Source of the DNA: JAEUOS01 sp965279115
GTDB lineage: Bacteria > Pseudomonadota > Gammaproteobacteria > Burkholderiales > JAEUOS01
Assembly (NCBI GenBank): GCA_965279115.1
Contig: OZ257137.1
Span: 4,030,001 to 4,094,000 of the forward strand
Direction: 5' to 3'
Length of the DNA: 64,000 bases
Both the position numbers and the translations under genes were made by a program. A model generated the notes under the pieces. The model worked only from the letters and a program-made list of their open reading frames with translations. It was not told the origin of the DNA and ran no database searches. This document shows positions 31,694 through 40,055 of this stretch, in pieces; the first letter of the stretch is position 1, and each line of letters opens with the position of its first letter.

Positions 31694-34534
31694 TTATCCG
31701 TGCTTTTCCATCACGCGGCCGACGGGCAGGCTGAAGTGGAAAGTGGCGCCCTCGCCGGGTTGCCCTTCGGCCCACACGCGGCCGCCGTGGCGTTCGACGC
31801 TGCGCCGCACGATCGCCAGGCCCACGCCCGTGCCTTCGAATTCAGTGGGCGCATGCAGGCGCTCGAACATGCCGAACAGGCGGCTGGCGTACGCCGGATC
31901 GAAGCCGGCGCCGTTGTCGCGGACATGGAAGACGATTTCCGCTCCCTCGATCCGGCCGCCCACGTTGACGACCGGGCGCTCGCGCTTGGCGCTGTACTTG
32001 ACCGCATTGGCGACGAGGTTGGTCCAGACCTGGCGCAGCGCGGCCGCATCGCCCCGCACCACCGGCAGCGGTTCGATGTGGATTTCGGCGCGGCCGGACG
32101 GATTGGTTTCACGTGCGACATCCGCCACCATCGTGGCGAAATCGATCGCTTCTTCGAGGAGTGCGCCGTGGGTCACCCTGGATACGGCGAGCAGGCCGTC
32201 GACCAGGGCGTTCATGCGCGCGGCGTTTTCGATGATGCGCTCGGCGTGGCGCGGCACGTCCTTGAGCTCGCCGTCGGCGACATCGAGTTCCAGCAGCTTG
32301 GCGAAGCCGGTCATGCTGCGCAGCGGCGCGCGCAGGTCGTGCGCAACCGAATACGAGAACGATTCGAGGTCGCGGTTGGCGGCTTCGAGGTCGTGATTGG
32401 CGCTGGTCAGCTCGCGGGTGCGTTCGGCGATGCGCGCTTCCAGCGACTCGTTGACGGCGCGTATCTCCTCCATTGCCTCGCGCTCGCGCTCGCGCAGCGC
32501 GCTTTCGGCACGCCGCCGCTCGGTGAGGTCGTGCAGGATCGACAGGGTGGCCGGCTTGCCGTCGTAGACAAACGGCATGGTGACCACTTCCACCGGCACC
32601 GGGGTGCCGTCGTCGCGCAGCATTTCCTGTTCCATCGGTTCCACCGCCCGGCCGCCATCGAGCACCCGGTGCATGCGCGCGAGCGCGACTTCACGCCATT
32701 GCGGCGCCAGGTTGCTGGCCGCGTCGCGGCCGTGCAGCGACTCCACCGAGGGAGCGCCGACCAGGCGCTGGTAGGCCGGGTTGACCAGTACCACGCGGGC
32801 GTCCTGCATGACGCGTATGCCGTCCGGGGAGGCGTCGACGAGGGTGCGGTAGCGCATCTCGCTCTCGCGCATGGCCGCCTCGTTGCCAAGCTTTTCACGG
32901 GCGAACGCAAGGTCATTGGCGAGCTCCTCGTACAGGCGGGCCAGCTCGTCGTCGAAATGGCCATGGTCGCCGGCGAATACCGAAAGCACCCCGGCCGGCC
33001 TTCCCGCTTGACGGATCGGTACGGCGAAGATGGATGAAACCAGTCCGCTGCGCGAGAGCTCATGATAGACCGCCAGTGCCGGGTCGCCGGCGATGTCGGC
33101 GGCGAGGCAGGCGCGGTCTTCGCGGAACGCCACCGCCTGCGGGAGCGGCGAATCGGCATTGAACACGGCCAGGCGCTCGACCCCGTAGCCGCGCGGGCCG
33201 CAGTGCGCCACCGGGACCAGGTTGCCGGTGGCCGCATCGGCCATGCGGATGGCGGCGGAATGCACCTGGCCCAGATCGACGATGATGCGGCAGACTTCAT
33301 TGCAAAGCTGCTGCCAGTCGGTGGTGCGGACGATCGCCTCGTTGGTGCGGCTCAACGCCGCATAAAGGCTGGAAAGCCGCTCGATGCGTTGCTCGGCGGC
33401 CATCTTGGCGCGCGCGAAGGCGATGGCGCCGGCGATCTCTTCAAGCAGTTCGATGATGCGTTCATCCAGATCCGCGCTGTCGCCGGCGAACACGCTGAAG
33501 GTGCCGAACACCTGGTCCTGCGTGCGCAGCGGAAAACAGGCCATGGCGCTGATGCCCTGGCGCCGCGCGTCCTCTGCGGATGGTTGGGTCAGCGGGTTTT
33601 CGGACATGCGTTCGATGACCGTGCGCGCGCCGCGCCTGAAGGTGGCGGCGGCGACGCCGATCGAGTCGTTGACGCCGATGACCGGGCGCCCGACCAGCCC
33701 TTCCACCGGACCGTGCGAGGCCACCCGCGCCAGCACGGCTTCCCCCGCGTCATGGATGCGGATGGTGGAGGACATCATCCCGCCCTGCTCGACGGCGATG
33801 CGGCAGGCCTGCCCGCACAGCAGGCTGAAGTCGCGGGCATGCAGCACCGCCTCGCTGGTCTTGCTGAGCGCGGCATATAGCCGGGAGAGGCGGACGATGC
33901 GCGCCGCCGCGGCCTTTTCCTCTGTGATGTCCTGCACGGTGCCGATACGCCGCAGCGGCTTGCCGTCCGCGTCGAATTCCGTGTCGGTCATCACGCGGAT
34001 CCACGCGACCTTGCCGTCGACCGGACGCACGATCTGGTATTCGGCGCTGGTGCGTTTGCCCGAGGCGATGTTGGCCTGCATCGATCTTGCGGTCTCTGCC
34101 CGGGTATGCGGGGCGAGCATCGCGGCGAACTCGGCCAGTGGCCGCCAGGATCCGCCGGGCACGCCAAGCACCTCGTAGCCGACCTTCGAGAGCATCCATT
34201 CGGCGCGCTCCAGATCGATGATCACGCTGCCGATGCGGCCGCCGGCCTGGGCCAGTTCGAGGTCGCGCTCGCGTTCGCGCAGCGTCGCGTCGACCTCGCG
34301 GGTCCGGTAGGCCAGGCGCAATGCCCCCCAGGCGCCCAGTGCGAGCGAAAGCGCGATCGCGCCAAGCGCGAAGTAGACCGGCGCATCGTCGCGCCGGATG
34401 ATCTCGCCGCCTTGCGATGCGAACAGCGCGACAAACAGGATGCCCGCCGCCAGCGCGCCGCCGATCGACAGCCACAGGCCCAAAAGCAGGAACTGGCGAC
34501 CGTCGCGGGCGGGGGGGGAAACTGCGGATTTCAT
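31694..34534 (-). CDS. Paralogous PAS/GAF sensor histidine kinase
   Basis: 946 residues from ATG 34534. Two membrane helices (about 14-37 and 52-76) enclose only a short loop, so sensing is cytoplasmic. Then PAS(95-205), GAF(215-378), GAF(385-550), PAS(557-672), a coiled coil, HisKA with His732 in SVAHDLRAPLR and HATPase_c with DNGAGF and GTGVGLAIV. From the last PAS onward it is strikingly similar to the giant kinase encoded downstream; its first PAS (GRIGSVIIDLERAEW) matches that protein's second PAS. Likely a redox or small-ligand sensor whose partner regulator is elsewhere. The start is preceded by no strong ribosome site, so a slightly different start is possible. Confidence 0.92.
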   Translation of the reverse strand: MKSAVSPPARDGRQFLLLGLWLSIGGALAAGILFVALFASQGGEIIRRDDAPVYFALGAIALSLALGAWGALRLAYRTREVDATLRERERDLELAQAGGRIGSVIIDLERAEWMLSKVGYEVLGVPGGSWRPLAEFAAMLAPHTRAETARSMQANIASGKRTSAEYQIVRPVDGKVAWIRVMTDTEFDADGKPLRRIGTVQDITEEKAAAARIVRLSRLYAALSKTSEAVLHARDFSLLCGQACRIAVEQGGMMSSTIRIHDAGEAVLARVASHGPVEGLVGRPVIGVNDSIGVAAATFRRGARTVIERMSENPLTQPSAEDARRQGISAMACFPLRTQDQVFGTFSVFAGDSADLDERIIELLEEIAGAIAFARAKMAAEQRIERLSSLYAALSRTNEAIVRTTDWQQLCNEVCRIIVDLGQVHSAAIRMADAATGNLVPVAHCGPRGYGVERLAVFNADSPLPQAVAFREDRACLAADIAGDPALAVYHELSRSGLVSSIFAVPIRQAGRPAGVLSVFAGDHGHFDDELARLYEELANDLAFAREKLGNEAAMRESEMRYRTLVDASPDGIRVMQDARVVLVNPAYQRLVGAPSVESLHGRDAASNLAPQWREVALARMHRVLDGGRAVEPMEQEMLRDDGTPVPVEVVTMPFVYDGKPATLSILHDLTERRRAESALREREREAMEEIRAVNESLEARIAERTRELTSANHDLEAANRDLESFSYSVAHDLRAPLRSMTGFAKLLELDVADGELKDVPRHAERIIENAARMNALVDGLLAVSRVTHGALLEEAIDFATMVADVARETNPSGRAEIHIEPLPVVRGDAAALRQVWTNLVANAVKYSAKRERPVVNVGGRIEGAEIVFHVRDNGAGFDPAYASRLFGMFERLHAPTEFEGTGVGLAIVRRSVERHGGRVWAEGQPGEGATFHFSLPVGRVMEKHG

Positions 34535-34558
34535 GCGTGAAGGGGGCCTGCGGCGCCG

Positions 34559-34588
34559 TTGCAAACTTTGTGTTTCGGGCACTATAGC
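34559..34588 (+). promoter_or_regulatory. Possible sigma-70 promoter of the acyl-CoA operon
   Basis: TTGCAA (34559-34564), an 18-base spacer and TATAGC (34583-34588) point toward the SDR gene at 34759. Only four of six bases match in each box, so this is a weak call. It sits just upstream of the palindrome at 34601. Confidence 0.35.
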
Positions 34589-34600
34589 CCACCGTTGCCG

Positions 34601-34615
34601 CATGTCCTTGACATG
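34601..34615. promoter_or_regulatory. Perfect 15-bp palindrome, putative operator
   Basis: CATGTC-CTT-GACATG lies in the 224-base gap between the divergent kinase and acyl-CoA operons, just downstream of a weak predicted promoter. The symmetry and placement fit a dimeric repressor site (TetR- or GntR-like). No cognate regulator gene is adjacent. Confidence 0.45.
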
Positions 34616-34758
34616 GCTCAGCAATTTGCCGGGTTCGCCCGGATCGGGCGGCCATCCGCTGCCAGGGCGTCCACACCCCATGCCTGTGCAAAAATGCGCA
34701 CCAGTGGCAAGCGGCCCGGCCGCCTTGCCTGAGGCGAACAACAGGAACGGGAGACATC

Positions 34759-35673
34759 ATGGCGGGAATGCTGGAAGGAAAAGTGGCGGTCATCACGGGT
34801 GCGGGCGGCGGCATCGGGCGGGACTTCGCGCTGGCCTTTGCCCGCGCGGGCGCCAGGGTGGTGGTCAACGACATCGGCGCCTCGGTCGCCGGTGAGGGCA
34901 AGGACGCGGGCCCGGCGCAGAAAGTGGTCGACGAGATCAAGGCCATGGGCGGCCAGGCGGCGGCCAACACCGACAGCGTGGCCGACTGGGATTCGGCCAA
35001 CCGCATCATCAAGACCGCCATCGACGCCTTCGGCCGTGTCGACTGCGTGGTCAACAACGCCGGCATCCTGCGCGACCGCTTCTTTTTCAACATGAGCATC
35101 GAGGAATGGAAGGCCGTCATCGACGTGCACCTGAACGGCTCGTTCTACGTCGCGCGCGCGGCGGCGCCGTATTTCAAGAGCGAGAACGCCGGGGTCTACA
35201 TCAACATGACCTCCACCTCCGGCCTGATCGGCAACCTCGGGCAGGCCAACTATTCGGCCGCCAAGCTGGGCATCGTCGGGCTTTCGAAGTCCATGGCCAT
35301 GGACATGGCCAAGTACAACGTGCGTTCCAACTGCATTTCGCCCTTCGCCTGGAGCCGCATGATCGGCTCGATTCCCACCGAGACGCCGGACCAGAAAGCG
35401 CGGGTGGAAAAGCTGAAAAGCATGGAAACGGCCAAGATCGCCCCCCTGGCGGTGTACCTGGCCAGCGATGCGGCTGCCGGCGTTTCCGGGCAGATCTTCG
35501 GCGTGCGCGCCAACGAGATCTTCCTGTTCGGCCAGCATCGTCCGGTGCGCTCGGTGCACCGTTCCGAAGGCTGGACGCCGGAGACCATCGGCAGCCATGC
35601 GATTCCCGCCATGCAGGCGAGCTTCTTCCCGCTGGCGCGCTCGCAGGATGTGTTTTCCTGGGACCCGATCTGA
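34759..35673 (+). CDS. SDR family 3-hydroxyacyl-CoA dehydrogenase-like enzyme
   Basis: 304 residues. NAD-binding TGAGGGIGRDFAL, then NNAGILRD, and the catalytic Ser...Tyr-x-x-x-Lys in NYSAAKLGIVG. The long 'VVVNDIGASVAGEGKDAGPA' insertion after the second strand and the FFFNMSIEEWKAVIDVHLNG segment are typical of the peroxisomal multifunctional enzyme type 2-like branch, which oxidises (3R)-hydroxyacyl-CoA. It is the first gene of an operon with three acyl-CoA dehydrogenases, which fits the hydroxyacyl-CoA step of a beta-oxidation-like route. A start at ATG 34759 follows GGGAGA. Confidence 0.9.
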   Translation: MAGMLEGKVAVITGAGGGIGRDFALAFARAGARVVVNDIGASVAGEGKDAGPAQKVVDEIKAMGGQAAANTDSVADWDSANRIIKTAIDAFGRVDCVVNNAGILRDRFFFNMSIEEWKAVIDVHLNGSFYVARAAAPYFKSENAGVYINMTSTSGLIGNLGQANYSAAKLGIVGLSKSMAMDMAKYNVRSNCISPFAWSRMIGSIPTETPDQKARVEKLKSMETAKIAPLAVYLASDAAAGVSGQIFGVRANEIFLFGQHRPVRSVHRSEGWTPETIGSHAIPAMQASFFPLARSQDVFSWDPI

Positions 35674-35698
35674 CGCACGCCGCGAAACCGGAAAGCCC

Positions 35699-36832
35699 AT
35701 GAGCGACGACACCCTCACCATGCTGGCGGACGCGGCGGCCGCGTTCGCCAAGCCCGATTCAAAGCGCATCCGCGCCCTGCGCGGCGGCGCCGACGGTTTT
35801 GACCATGCGATCTGGCGCCAGATGGCCGACCAGGGCTGGTTTTCCATCCTGGTTCCGGAGGATGCCGGCGGGCTCGGGCTGGGGCTCGATGCCGCGGTGG
35901 CGATTGCCACGCGGCTGGGCTACGCCAACTACCCGGAGCCCTTCGTGGCCGCCGCCGTTCTGCCGACCGCACTGCTCACGCGGGGCGACAACCCGGCGCT
36001 GAGCGGGCGACTGCTGGCCGAACTCGGTGCCGGCGAACGGGTAGTGACGGTCGCCTGGCAGGCCGATGGTGGCGCGCTGGCGGCCGCGTCCACGGCCGTG
36101 GTCGAACATGACGGGCTTCTCGACGGGCATTGCCGCTTTGTGCGCGTGGCCGCGGCCGATATCTTCATCGTCGCCGCGCGCGGCACCGGGGGGCTTGCGT
36201 TGTATGCGCTGGAACGCGGCCGCGCCGGCCTTGCGGTCGAGCGCGAGCGCGCCGCCGATGGCAGTGCCAGCGCGCGGCTGGTGCTCGCCGGGGTCAAGGT
36301 GGGCGCGGCCGACCGGCTGGCCAGCCCGCTGTGCGCCGCCGGCGCGCTGGGATACGCCACTGACGCGGCGGTGCTGTGCACGGCAGCCGAACTGGTCGGC
36401 ATCATGGAGCGGGTGCTCGAACTCACCTTTGAATACCTGCGCACCCGCAAGCAGTTCGGCAAGCCGATCGGCTCGTTCCAGGCCCTGCAACACCGGGCGG
36501 TGGACATCTGGATCCAGAAGGAAGTGTCGAAGGCGGCGCTGGATGCGGCGGTACGGCGTTTCGACGCCGACGGCGCCACGCCCCGCGATCGCGCGATGGC
36601 GGCTTCCAGCGCCAAGTCGCGCGCGGCCGATGCGGCCCTGATAGTGTGCAAGCAGGCGGTGCAACTGCATGGCGCCATCGGCTTTACCGATGAATACGAC
36701 CTGAGCCTGTACTTCAACCGCGCACTTGTCCTTTGCGCATGGCTGGGCAACGCTGCGGCGCACCGGCGCCGCTACGGCGACTTGATCGCCGGCCAGGGCG
36801 ACTTGAGCGCCGATACCGGAGGGGCAGCATGA
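35699..36832 (+). CDS. Acyl-CoA dehydrogenase family protein (small, divergent subunit)
   Basis: 377 residues from ATG 35699. The N-terminal helical domain contains WRQMADQGWFSILVPEDAGG and the C-terminal domain LEYLRTRKQFGKPIGSFQAL (here FEYLRTRKQFGKPI), the typical FAD-contact region. The middle beta domain is shortened and lacks the usual TEP/SDxxGS flavin motif (TVAWQADGGALAAAS instead). This is common in heteromeric acyl-CoA dehydrogenases in which one subunit is degenerate, as in FadE-type pairs acting on steroid side chains. It overlaps the next dehydrogenase gene by ATGA, supporting an alpha2beta2 partner role. Confidence 0.88.
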   Translation: MSDDTLTMLADAAAAFAKPDSKRIRALRGGADGFDHAIWRQMADQGWFSILVPEDAGGLGLGLDAAVAIATRLGYANYPEPFVAAAVLPTALLTRGDNPALSGRLLAELGAGERVVTVAWQADGGALAAASTAVVEHDGLLDGHCRFVRVAAADIFIVAARGTGGLALYALERGRAGLAVERERAADGSASARLVLAGVKVGAADRLASPLCAAGALGYATDAAVLCTAAELVGIMERVLELTFEYLRTRKQFGKPIGSFQALQHRAVDIWIQKEVSKAALDAAVRRFDADGATPRDRAMAASSAKSRAADAALIVCKQAVQLHGAIGFTDEYDLSLYFNRALVLCAWLGNAAAHRRRYGDLIAGQGDLSADTGGAA

Positions 36833-38010
36833 CCCAAACCTTCACCTACGGCGTGACCCAGGAGCGCGACTGGAACGGCCTGCCTGACGACGAATTCCGT
36901 TTGCTGGTGCGCGCTGAATTCGAGGCCAACTATCCACAGGAATTGCGCTTCCCGCCCGGGCGCCTGCGCTGGACGAAACTCTCCGGCTGGTACCTGCGCA
37001 TGGCCGAAAAGGGCTGGATCGCGCCCAACTGGCCGGCCGAGTATGGCGGCATGGGCCTTTCGCCCGCCAAGCTGCTGATCTTCATCGAGGAGCAGGAACG
37101 CTGGGGCATCGCGCGCTTCCAGGACCACGGCGTGCTGATGGTGGGGCCGGTGCTGCAGCGCTTCGGCACCGAGGAGCAGCGGCGCCGCTTCCTGCCGCAC
37201 ATCCTCTCGTGCAAGAACATCTGGTGCCAGGGTTATTCGGAGCCCGGCGCGGGTTCCGACCTGGCGGGCTTGTCCACCCGTGCGCGGCGCGAGGGCGACG
37301 AGTATGTGATTGACGGCCACAAGATCTGGACCACCCTTGCGCACGATGCCACCCACATCTTCGTGCTCGCGCGCACCGCGCCGGACGCCAAGAAGCAGGA
37401 GGGCATCAGCTTCCTGCTGGTGGACCTGGACCAGCCCGGCATCACCATCCGCCCGATCCGCGACATGGCCGGCCACGAGGAATTCTGCGAGGTGTTCTTC
37501 GACGGCGTGCGCACGCCGGTGGCCAACCTGGTGGGCGAGGAGAACCGCGGCTGGACCATCGCCAAGTCGCTGCTCACCTTCGAGCGCATCTTCATCGGCA
37601 GCCCCAAGCTGCCGGAGTACGGCCTGGCGATGCTGGAGAACCTGGCGCGCGCGCGCGGGGTGGAAAACGACCCGCTGTTCCGCGACAAGTTCACCCAGGT
37701 GCGCCTGGACGTGCTGCACCTGGGCGACCTGTACGGCCGCTTCGCCGACACGCTGGTGCGCGGCGAGGCGCTCGGGCCGGACATCTCGATGTTGAAGATC
37801 TGGGCCACCGAGACCTTCCAGCGCATCGCCGATCTCGCCATCGAGACGGCGGCCGACTGCGGCGGGTTGTCAGGCGATGTGGCCATGGGCGAGGCCTCGA
37901 TCGACGCGCTGTCGATCTTCTACAAGGCGCGTGTGCCCACCATCTACGGCGGCAGCAACGAGATCCAGCGCAACATCCTCGCCAGGCAGGTGCTCGACCT
38001 GCCTTCGTGA
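36829..38010 (+). CDS. Acyl-CoA dehydrogenase family protein (partner subunit)
   Basis: 393 residues. It keeps the full pattern: GWIAPNWPAEYGGMGLSPAK, then YSEPGAGSDLAGLSTRA as the flavin motif, DGHKIWTTLAHDATHIFVLA, and PTIYGGSNEIQRNILARQVL at the C-terminus. The enzyme would remove hydrogens from an acyl-CoA alpha and beta carbon and pass electrons to ETF. The preceding gene encodes a divergent dehydrogenase whose stop overlaps this start, so the two probably form one heteromer. The following two genes are Bug receptors, suggesting uptake of the same acid. Confidence 0.92.
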   Translation: MTQTFTYGVTQERDWNGLPDDEFRLLVRAEFEANYPQELRFPPGRLRWTKLSGWYLRMAEKGWIAPNWPAEYGGMGLSPAKLLIFIEEQERWGIARFQDHGVLMVGPVLQRFGTEEQRRRFLPHILSCKNIWCQGYSEPGAGSDLAGLSTRARREGDEYVIDGHKIWTTLAHDATHIFVLARTAPDAKKQEGISFLLVDLDQPGITIRPIRDMAGHEEFCEVFFDGVRTPVANLVGEENRGWTIAKSLLTFERIFIGSPKLPEYGLAMLENLARARGVENDPLFRDKFTQVRLDVLHLGDLYGRFADTLVRGEALGPDISMLKIWATETFQRIADLAIETAADCGGLSGDVAMGEASIDALSIFYKARVPTIYGGSNEIQRNILARQVLDLPS

Positions 38011-38053
38011 AGCCTTGCGTAGTTCAACCCAATAAACCCGGTCGGAGACAAAC

Positions 38054-39013
38054 ATGAAGCGAGCAATGGCGGCAGCCTTGATGCTGGCAGCGGTGGCGGG
38101 CCAGGCGCAGGCCCAGCCTTACCCCAACAAGCCGATCCGCGTGATCGTCGGCTATGCCCCCGGCGGTTCCGCCGATGCCGGCATCCGCCCGTTGGCGAAG
38201 TTCCTCGAGCCGGTGCTGGGGCAATCCATCATCATCGAGTACAAGCCCGGTGCGGCCGGCGGGGTGGCGATGGAGTTCATCGCCAAGGCGCCCAACGACG
38301 GATATACGTTGTACTACTTCGACAGCGGCCCGCTGACGGTGGCGCCGCATCTCACCAAGGTGGGCTACAACATCAACACCTCGTTCACCCACCTGGGCCA
38401 TGTGTGCGGCAGCGGCAGCATGCTGGTGGTGCATCCGGCCACGCCGTTCAAGACCATGGCCGAGGTGATCGAGGCCTCGAAGAAGGAACCCGCCAAGTGG
38501 AGCTACGGCACCTCCGGGGTGGGCGGGCCGCATCACCTTTCGGGCGAATACTTCAAGAGCGTCACCGGTGCATCGCTGCTGCACATCCCCTACAAGGGCG
38601 GCGGCCCGGCGATGACCGACCTGATGGGCGGGCAGGTGCCGATGTTGTTCTCCTCGCTGGGCCCGGTGGTGGGCGCGGCCAAGGGTGGCAAGGTGCGGCC
38701 GATCGCCGTCACGTCCCTCAAGCGCTCGGCCGCCTTTCCCGAGGTGCCGACCATGGATGAGCTGGGCTTGAAGGGCTTCGAGTCGACCGCCTGGTATGGC
38801 CTGATCGGCCCCGCCGGGCTGCCACAGGAGGCGGTGACCCGCATTGCGCAGGCGATGCAGAAGGTGGGCGAGGACAAGAACCTGATCGCGCAACTCAATG
38901 CCACCGGCTGCGACGCCGAGATCCTCTCACCGGCGCAGACGGTAGAGAAAGTCCGGGCCGACGCCGCCAAGTGGGGCAAGGTCGTGAAGGACGCCAACAT
39001 CAAGGCCGAGTAA
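38054..39013 (+). CDS. Bug-type TTT receptor (tandem copy 1)
   Basis: 319 residues with a clean signal peptide ending GQAQAQP. Motifs: YPNKPIRVIVGYAPGGSADA, GQSIIIEYKPGAAGGVAMEF and PNDGYTLYYF. The next gene encodes a close paralogue with the same unusual Y-[AT]-x-G-G-[SA]-A-D-A pocket strand and the same C-terminal AKWGKV[VI]KDANIKAE, so they are a recent duplication. Both are in the acyl-CoA dehydrogenase operon, which suggests that two related acids, or one acid with two affinities, are taken up for oxidation. A GGAGA site precedes the start. Confidence 0.93.
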   Translation: MKRAMAAALMLAAVAGQAQAQPYPNKPIRVIVGYAPGGSADAGIRPLAKFLEPVLGQSIIIEYKPGAAGGVAMEFIAKAPNDGYTLYYFDSGPLTVAPHLTKVGYNINTSFTHLGHVCGSGSMLVVHPATPFKTMAEVIEASKKEPAKWSYGTSGVGGPHHLSGEYFKSVTGASLLHIPYKGGGPAMTDLMGGQVPMLFSSLGPVVGAAKGGKVRPIAVTSLKRSAAFPEVPTMDELGLKGFESTAWYGLIGPAGLPQEAVTRIAQAMQKVGEDKNLIAQLNATGCDAEILSPAQTVEKVRADAAKWGKVVKDANIKAE

Positions 39014-39071
39014 GCACCTACCCCGGCGCCGGGGTCGGCGGCCGGTGATGCATTCAAACAGGAGACAAACG

Positions 39072-40037
39072 ATGATCAAGCAAGTCATGGCCGCGGCCGT
39101 TGCCGCCGTGGCCGCGTTCAGCATGCAGGCGTTCGCGCAGGGTTACCCGAACAAGCCCATCCGCGTGGTGCTGGGATACACCGCGGGCGGCGCGGCGGAC
39201 GCCGCCGGGCGGCCCCTGATGCGTGTGCTGGAGCCATTGCTTGGCCAATCCATCATCATCGAACCCAAGCCCGGCACCGCCGGCGGCGTGGCGGCGGAAT
39301 TCATCAGCAAGATGCCGCCGGACGGCTACACGCTGTACTTCGCCGATGGCGGGCCCTTCACCACCGCGCCGCAGCTCACCAAGGTGGGCTACCACCCGCT
39401 CAACTCCTTTACCCATATCGGCCATGTGTGCAGCACCGGCAGTGTGCTGGTGGTGCATCCTTCCTCGCCGTTCAGGAGCGTGGCCGACGTGGTGGCGGCG
39501 GCCAAGAAGGAACCGGACAAATGGAGCTTCGGCACCTCGGGCATCGCCGGGCCGCACCATTTTTCGGGTGAACTGTTCAAGAGCTTCACCGGGGTTAACC
39601 TGCTGCACATTCCGTACAAGGGCGGTGCGCCGGCCATGACCGACCTGATGGGCAACCAGGTGCCGATGCTGTTCTCCTCGCTGGCGCCGGCGGTGGGGCC
39701 TTACAAGTCGGGCAAGATCCGCGCGCTGGCGGTGACCTCGCCCAAGCGGTCCGGCGCCTTTCCCGAGGTGCCGACCATGGATGAGCTGGGCTACAAGGGC
39801 TTCGATTCCACCGGCTGGTTCTCGCTGGTGGGCCCGGCCGGCATGCCGGCCGATGTGGTGGCGCGCCTGTCGCAGGCCCTGCTCAAGGCCGGCGAGGACA
39901 AGAACCTGCAGGAACAGTACAAGCAGATGGGCTGTGATGCCGAGTTCCTCAGCCCGGCGCAAACCGTCGAGAAGGTCAGGAGCGACACTGCCAAGTGGGG
40001 CAAGGTCATCAAGGACGCCAACATCAAGGCGGAATGA
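39072..40037 (+). CDS. Bug-type TTT receptor (tandem copy 2)
   Basis: 321 residues from ATG 39072, chosen because GGAGACAAAC precedes it and the signal peptide then starts MIKQVMAAAVAAVAAFSMQA. The body follows its neighbour closely: YPNKPIRVVLGYTAGGAADA, GQSIIIEPKPGTAGGVAAEF, PPDGYTLYF, PYKGGAPAMTDLMGNQVPML. Differences cluster around the ligand pocket (EYKPGAAGG against EPKPGTAGG), which would allow different ligands. It is followed by a further acyl-CoA dehydrogenase 18 bases later. Confidence 0.93.
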   Translation: MIKQVMAAAVAAVAAFSMQAFAQGYPNKPIRVVLGYTAGGAADAAGRPLMRVLEPLLGQSIIIEPKPGTAGGVAAEFISKMPPDGYTLYFADGGPFTTAPQLTKVGYHPLNSFTHIGHVCSTGSVLVVHPSSPFRSVADVVAAAKKEPDKWSFGTSGIAGPHHFSGELFKSFTGVNLLHIPYKGGAPAMTDLMGNQVPMLFSSLAPAVGPYKSGKIRALAVTSPKRSGAFPEVPTMDELGYKGFDSTGWFSLVGPAGMPADVVARLSQALLKAGEDKNLQEQYKQMGCDAEFLSPAQTVEKVRSDTAKWGKVIKDANIKAE

Positions 40038-40055
40038 AGCAACCGGGAGTGGAAA

